A DNA stretch of 64,000 nucleotides, from assembly GCA_034231615.1 (NCBI GenBank), contig CM067306.1, forward strand, positions 31,690,617 through 31,754,616, in the 5' to 3' direction. Of this stretch, positions 57,681-64,000 are shown piece after piece (positions within the stretch are counted from its first letter, which is position 1; each line of letters starts with the position of its first letter). Below the pieces are notes generated by a model. That model was not told where the DNA came from, did no database searches, and saw nothing but the letters and a program-made list of their open reading frames with translations. The stretch is from Meghimatium bilineatum. Lineage: Eukaryota; Mollusca; Gastropoda; Stylommatophora; Philomycidae. A program made the translations under genes and the position numbers.

Positions 57681-60299
57681 AGGAACTAAGTAGAAATAGA
57701 ATGTATTTATATGTCATATATACAAGGTAAATTTTATAAAAATATTTACTTCTGATTTTTGCACTATAGGAATTAAGTAGAAATAGAATGTGTTTATATG
57801 TCGCATAAAAAGAAAATTTTTTTAAATGTTTATAAGAATGTGTTAATATGGCGCATATTTACATACAAAGTATATTTTATACAAATGTTTACTTCTGAAT
57901 TTTGCACTATAGAAACTAGGTAGAAAAAAAAAATGTCATAGGAAATAAGTAGAAAAAGAATGTGTTTATATGTCATATATTTATATACAAGGTAAATTTT
58001 ATAAAAATATTTACTTCTGATTTTTGCATCATAGGAACTAAGTAGAAAAAGAATGTGTTTATATGTCACATAAAAAGAAAAAGGAAATTTTATAAAAATG
58101 TTTATTTTTGAATTTTTCACTATAGGAACTAAGCAGTAAAAGAATGTTTTTATGTAGCATAAATATAAAATAGTAAATTTTTTTAATGTTTATTTTTTGA
58201 ATTTTGCTCTATAGGATATAGTAGAAAAAGAATGTGTTTATATGTCATATATACAAGGAAAATTTTATAAAAATATTTACTTCTGATTTTTGCACTATAG
58301 GAATTAAGTAGAAAAAGATTGTGTTTATATGTCGCATCAAAAGAAAATTTTTAAATTTTTATTATAAGAATGTGTTAATATGGCGCATATTTACATACAA
58401 AGTATATTTTATAAAAATGTTTACTTCTGAATTTTGCACTATTGGAACTAAGCAGAAAAAGAATGTGTTTATATGTCATATATTTATATACAAGGTATTT
58501 TTTATAAAAATATTTACTTCTGATTTTTGCATCATAGGAACTAAGTAGAAAAAGAATGTGTTTATATGTCACATAAAAAGAAAAAAGGACATTTTATAAA
58601 AATGTTTATTTTTTTAATTTTGCACTATAGGATCTAAGCAGTAAAAGAATGTGTTTATGTAGTAGCATAAATATAAAATAGTAAATTTTTTTGATGTTAA
58701 TTTTTTTAATTTTGCACTATAGGAATTAAGTAGAAAAAGAATGTGTTTATATGTCATATATACAAGGAAAATTTTATAAAATATTTACTTCTGATTTTTG
58801 CATCATAGGAACTAAGTAGAAAAAGAATGTGTTTATATGTCGCATCAAAAGAAAATTTTTTAAATTTTTTATAAGAATGTGTTAATATGGCGCATATTTA
58901 CATACAAAGTATATTTTATAAAAATGTTTACTTCTGAATTTTGCACTATTGGAACTAAGCAGAAAAAAATTTGTTTATATGTCATATATTTATATACAAG
59001 GTAAATTTTAGTAAAATATTTACTTCTGATTTTTGCACTATAGGAACTAAGTAGTAAAAGAATGTGTTTATGTACATAAATATAAAATAGTAAATTTTTT
59101 AATGTTTATTTTTTGAATTTTGCACTATAGGAATTAAGTAGAAAAAGAATGTGTTTATATGTCATATATACAAGGTAAATTTTATAAAAATATTTACTTC
59201 TGATTTTTGCACTATAGGAATTAAGTAGAAATAGAATGTGTTTATATGTCGCATAAAAATGAAATTTTTTAAAATGTTTATAAGAATGTGTTAATATGGC
59301 GCATATTTACATACAAAGTATATTTTATAAAAATGTTTACTTCTGAATTTTGCACTATAGAAACTAGGTAGAAAACAATAATGTCATAGGAACTAAGTAG
59401 AAAAAGAATGTGTTTATATGTCATATATTTATATACAAGGTAAATTTTATAAAAATATTTACTTCTTTTTTTGCATCATAGGAACTAAGTAGAAAAAGAA
59501 TGTGTTTATATGTCACATAAAAAGAAAAAGGAAATTTTATAAAAATGTTTATTTTTGAATTTTGCACTATAGGAACTAAGCAGTAAAAGAATGTTTTTAT
59601 GTAGCATAAATATAAAATAGTATATTTTTTTAATGTTTATTTTTTGAATTTTGCTCTATAGGATATAGTAGAAAAAGAATGTGTTTATATGTCATATATA
59701 CAAGGAAAATTTTATAAAATATTTACTTCTGATTTTTGCACTATAGGAATTAAGTAGAAAAAGAATGTGTTTATATGTCGCATCAAAAGAAAAATTTTTA
59801 AATTTTTTATAAGAATGTGTTAATATGGCGCATATTTACATACAAAGTATATTTTATAAAAATGTTTACTTCTGAATTTTGCACTATTGGAACTAAGCAG
59901 AAAAAAATGTGTTTATATGTCATATATTTATATACAAGGTAAATTTTAGTAAAATATTTACTTCTGATTTTTGCACTATAGGAACTAAGTAGAAAAAAGA
60001 ATGTGTTTATGTCGCAGAAATATAAAATAGTAAATTTTTTAATGTTTATTTTTTGAATTTTGCACTATAGGAATTAAGTAGAAAAAGAATGTGTTTATAT
60101 GTCATATATACAAGGTAAATTTTATAAAAATATTTACTTCTGATTTTTGCACTATAGGAATTAAGTAGAAATAAAATGTGTTTATATGTCGCATAAAAAG
60201 AAAATTTTTTAAAATGTTTATAATAATGTGTTAATATGGCGCATATTTACATACAAAGTATATTTTATAAAAATGTTTACTTCTGAATTTTGCACTATA

Positions 60300-63200
60300 G
60301 AAACTAGGTAGAAAAAAATAATGTCATAGGAACTAAGTAGAAAAAGAATGTGTTTATATGTCATATATTTATATACAAGGTAAATTTCATAAAAATATTT
60401 ACTTCTGATTTTTGCATCATAGGAACTAAGTAGAAAAAGAATGTGTTTATATGTCACAAAAAAAGAAAAAGGAAATTTTATAAAAATGTTTATTTTTGAA
60501 TTTTGCACTATAGGAACTAAGTAGAAATAGAATGTGTTTATATGTAGCATAAAAAAAGAATATTCTTTTTAAATGTTAATTTTTTGAATTTTGCACTATA
60601 GGAATTAAGTAGAAAAGGAATGTATTTATATGTCATATATACAAGGTAAATTTTATAAAAATATTTACTTCTGATTTTTGCACTATAGGAATTAAGTAGA
60701 AATAGAATGTGTTTATATGTCGCATAAAAAGAAAATTTTTAAAAATGTTTATAAGAATGTGTTAATATGGCGCATATTTACATACAAAGTATATTTTATA
60801 CAAATGTTTACTTCTGAATTTTGCACTATAGAAACTAGGTAGAAAAAAAAAATGTCATAGGAACTAAGTAGAAAAAGAATGTGTTTATATGTCATATATT
60901 TATATACAAGGTAAATTTTATAAAAATATTTACTTCTGATTTTTGCATCATAGGAACTAAGTAGAAAAAGAATGTGTTTATATGTCATATATTTATATAC
61001 AAGGTAAATTTTATAAAAATATTTACTTCTGATTTTTGCATCATAGGAACTAAGTAGAAAAAGAATGTGTTTATATGTCACATAAAAAGAAAAAGGAAAT
61101 TTTATAAAAATGTTTATTTTTGAATTTTGCACTATAGAAACTAGGTAGAAAAAAATAATGTCATAGGAACTAAGTAGAAAAAGAATGTGTTTATATGTCA
61201 TATATTTATATACAAGGTAAATTTCATAAAAATATTTACTTCTGATTTTTGCATCATAGGAACTAAGTAGAAAAAGAATGTGTTTATATGTCACAAAAAA
61301 AGAAAAAGGAAATTTTATAAAAATGTTTATTTTTGAATTTTGCACTATAGGAACTAAGTAGAAATAGAATGTGTTTATATGTAGCATAAAAAAAGAATAT
61401 TCTTTTTAAATGTTTATAAGAATGTGTTAATATGGCGCATATTTACATACAAAGTATATTTTATACAAATGTTTACTTCTGAATTTTGCACTATAGAAAC
61501 TAGGTAGAAAAAAAAAATGTCATAGGAACTAAGTAGAAAAAGAATGTGTTTATATGTCATATATTTATATACAAGGTAAATTTTATAAAAATATTTACTT
61601 CTGATTTTTGCATCATAGGAACTAAGTAGAAAAAGAATGTGTTTATATGTAACATAAAAAGAAAAAGGAAATTTTATAAAAATGTTTATTTTTGAATTTT
61701 GCACTATAGGAACTAAGCAGTAAAAGAATGTTTTTATGTAGCATAAATATAAAATAGTAAATTTTTTTAATGTTTATTTTTTGAATTTTGCTCTATAGGA
61801 TATAGTAGAAAAAGAATGTGTTTATATGTCATATATACAAGGAAAATTTTATAAAAATATTTACTTCTGATTTTTGCACTATAGGAATTAAGTAGAAAAA
61901 GATTGTGTTTATATGTCGCATCAAAAGAAAATTTTTAAATTTTTATTATAAGAATGTGTTAATATGGCGCATATTTACATACAAAGTATATTTTATAAAA
62001 ATGTTTACTTCTGAATTTTGCACTATTGGAACTAAGCAGAAAAAGAATGTGTTTATATGTCATATATTTATATACAAGGTATTTTTTATAAAAATATTTA
62101 CTTCTGATTTTTGCATCATAGGAACTAAGTAGAAAAAGAATGTGTTTATATGTCACATAAAAAGAAAAAAGGACATTTTATAAAAATGTTTATTTTTTTA
62201 ATTTTGCACTATAGGATCTAAGCAGTAAAAGAATGTGTTTATGTAGTAGCATAAATATAAAATAGTACATTTTTTTGATGTTTATTTTTTTAATTTTGCA
62301 CTATAGGAATTAAGTAGAAAAAGAATGTGTTTATATGTCATATATACAAGGAAAATTTTATAAAATATTTACTTCTGATTTTTGCACTATAGGAATTAAG
62401 TAGAAAAAGAATGTGTTTATATGTCGCATCAAAAGAAAATTTTTTAAATTTTTTATAAGAATGTGTTAATATGGCGCATATTTACATACAAAGTATATTT
62501 TATAAAAATGTTTACTTCTGAATTTTGCACTATTGGAACTAGGTAGAAAAAAATAATGTCATAGGAACTAAGTAGAAAAAGAATGTGTTTATATGTCATA
62601 TATTTATATACAAGGTAAATTTCATAAAAATATTTACTTCTGATTTTTGCATCATAGGAACTAAGTAGAAAAAGAATGTGTTTATATGTCACAAAAAAAG
62701 AAAAAGGAAATTTTATAAAAATGTTTATTTTTGAATTTTGCACTATAGGAACTAAGTAGAAATAGAATGTGTTTATATGTAGCATAAAAAAAGAATATTC
62801 TTTTTAAATGTTAATTTTTTGAATTTTGCACTATAGGAATTAAGTAGAAAAGGAATGTATTTATATGTCATATATACAAGGTAAATTTTATAAAAATATT
62901 TACTTCTGATTTTTGCACTATAGGAATTAAGTAGAAATAGAATGTGTTTATATGTCGCATAAAAAGAAAATTTTTAAAAATGTTTATAAGAATGTGTTAA
63001 TATGGCGCATATTTACATACAAAGTATATTTTATACAAATGTTTACTTCTGAATTTTGCACTATAGAAACTAGGTAGAAAAAAAAAATGTCATAGGAACT
63101 AAGTAGAAAAAGAATGTGTTTATATGTCATATATTTATATACAAGGTAAATTTTATAAAAATATTTACTTCTGATTTTTGCATCATAGGAACTAAGTAGA

Positions 63201-64000
63201 AAAAGAATGTGTTTATATGTCATATATTTATATACAAGGTAAATTTTATAAAAATATTTACTTCTGATTTTTGCATCATAGGAACTAAGTAGAAAAAGAA
63301 TGTGTTTATATGTCACATAAAAAGAAAAAGGAAATTTTATAAAAATGTTTATTTTTGAATTTTGCACTATAGAAACTAGGTAGAAAAAAATAATGTCATA
63401 GGAACTAAGTAGAAAAAGAATGTGTTTATATGTCATATATTTATATACAAGGTAAATTTCATAAAAATATTTACTTCTGATTTTTGCATCATAGGAACTA
63501 AGTAGAAAAAGAATGTGTTTATATGTCACAAAAAAAGAAAAAGGAAATTTTATAAAAATGTTTATTTTTGAATTTTGCACTATAGGAACTAAGTAGAAAT
63601 AGAATGTGTTTATATGTAGCATAAAAAAAGAATATTCTTTTTAAATGTTTATAAGAATGTGTTAATATGGCGCATATTTACATACAAAGTATATTTTATA
63701 CAAATGTTTACTTCTGAATTTTGCACTATAGAAACTAGGTAGAAAAAAAAAATGTCATAGGAACTAAGTAGAAAAAGAATGTGTTTATATGTCATATATT
63801 TATATACAAGGTAAATTTTATAAAAATATTTACTTCTGATTTTTGCATCATAGGAACTAAGTAGAAAAAGAATGTGTTTATATGTAACATAAAAAGAAAA
63901 AGGAAATTTTATAAAAATGTTTATTTTTGAATTTTGCACTATAGGAACTAAGCAGTAAAAGAATGTTTTTATGTAGCATAAATATAAAATAGTAAATTTT
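60300..64000. repeat. 2,235-bp tandem duplication at the right edge
   Basis: The block about 60300-62535 is repeated from about 62535 to the window end: anchors at 60749 and 62984, and 61414 and 63649. The junction monomer at 62531-62550 is a hybrid, beginning like the 'tattggaact' class and continuing as the 'aggtagaaaa' class. The second copy continues outside the window. Confidence 0.88.

Larger units (their letters stand above)
31869..64000. repeat. AT-rich satellite array with 87-93 bp monomers in higher-order repeats
   Basis: Every monomer has a core like 'tttgcactataggaactaag' then 'tagaaaaagaatgtgtttat'. The following 30-50 bases define monomer types. Type A (93 bp) has 'catatatttatatacaaggt'; B (about 91) 'cacataaaaagaaaaaggaa'; C (about 88) 'agcataaaaaaagaatattc'; D (87) 'acataaatataaaatagtaa'; E (87) 'catatatacaaggtaaattt'. 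F (about 143) contains 'aatatggcgcatatttacat', and G is a 29-bp partial 'agaaactaggtagaaaaaaa' piece. All run in the same direction and the array leaves the window. No unrelated sequence interrupts it. A centromeric, pericentromeric or subtelomeric position is possible but not shown. Confidence 0.97.

Noticed and set aside
42761-63939. Recurrent minus-strand open frames of about 79-212 codons rich in Tyr, Lys, Ile, Phe, Leu
   Set aside because: They follow the satellite monomers exactly, recur wherever the unit does, and stay open because the 618- and 531-bp units and several monomers are multiples of three. No promoter, domain or non-repeat exon supports a protein.
31869-64000. CRISPR array (regularly repeated units)
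   Set aside because: Units are directly adjacent with no unique spacers, the host is eukaryotic and no cas genes exist. The pattern is that of satellite DNA.

Overview
This is animal nuclear DNA, most likely from a mollusc or another lophotrochozoan invertebrate. It is AT-rich and has no operons or bacterial-type genes. The only recognisable host coding sequence is intron-split and resembles FOXRED1, a mitochondrial complex I assembly flavoprotein. Dead non-LTR retrotransposons, pogo- and mariner-type DNA transposon relics, a dispersed SINE-like family and many minisatellites fill the rest. The mollusc assignment is an inference from repeat style; the sequence does not name a species.

Layout. 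From 1 to about 31.8 kb lies a transposon graveyard. It holds 5'-truncated, stop-ridden LINE tails on both strands (at least four families), one larger RNase H-bearing LINE relic (4.62-6.36 kb), a reduced mariner (8.14-8.90 kb), TA-flanked MITEs (4.22-4.58, 6.38-6.56 and about 24.98-25.15 kb), roughly a dozen copies of a dispersed SINE-like repeat with a (GAA)n tail, and about a dozen minisatellites with 16-104 bp units. Three FOXRED1-like exons sit inside it on the minus strand. Two N-terminal ones (10.2 and 7.7 kb) join in frame across an intron. A C-terminal one (29.0-29.3 kb) lies upstream of them in the direction of transcription, so the three cannot form one collinear gene. Missing key residues and a frameshift suggest decayed copies.

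From 31.87 kb to the right edge (over 32 kb, continuing outside) is a single very AT-rich satellite array. Its 87-93 bp monomers differ in type and are ordered into a 618-bp higher-order repeat, with a 531-bp form lacking exactly one monomer. These units are in turn copied in blocks of several kilobases. Offsets of 4,073, 3,672, 3,822, 2,882, 7,251 and 2,235 bp can be read between near-identical segments. Length differences between blocks equal whole units (401 and 652 bp), which points to repeated unequal exchange. The left edge is more divergent and abuts a 28-bp minisatellite and a LINE tail.

Nothing in the window looks like an intact, working gene. Open frames inside the satellite and minisatellites are best explained by repetition and unit lengths divisible by three. 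The most informative content is the layered satellite architecture and the displaced FOXRED1-like exons.
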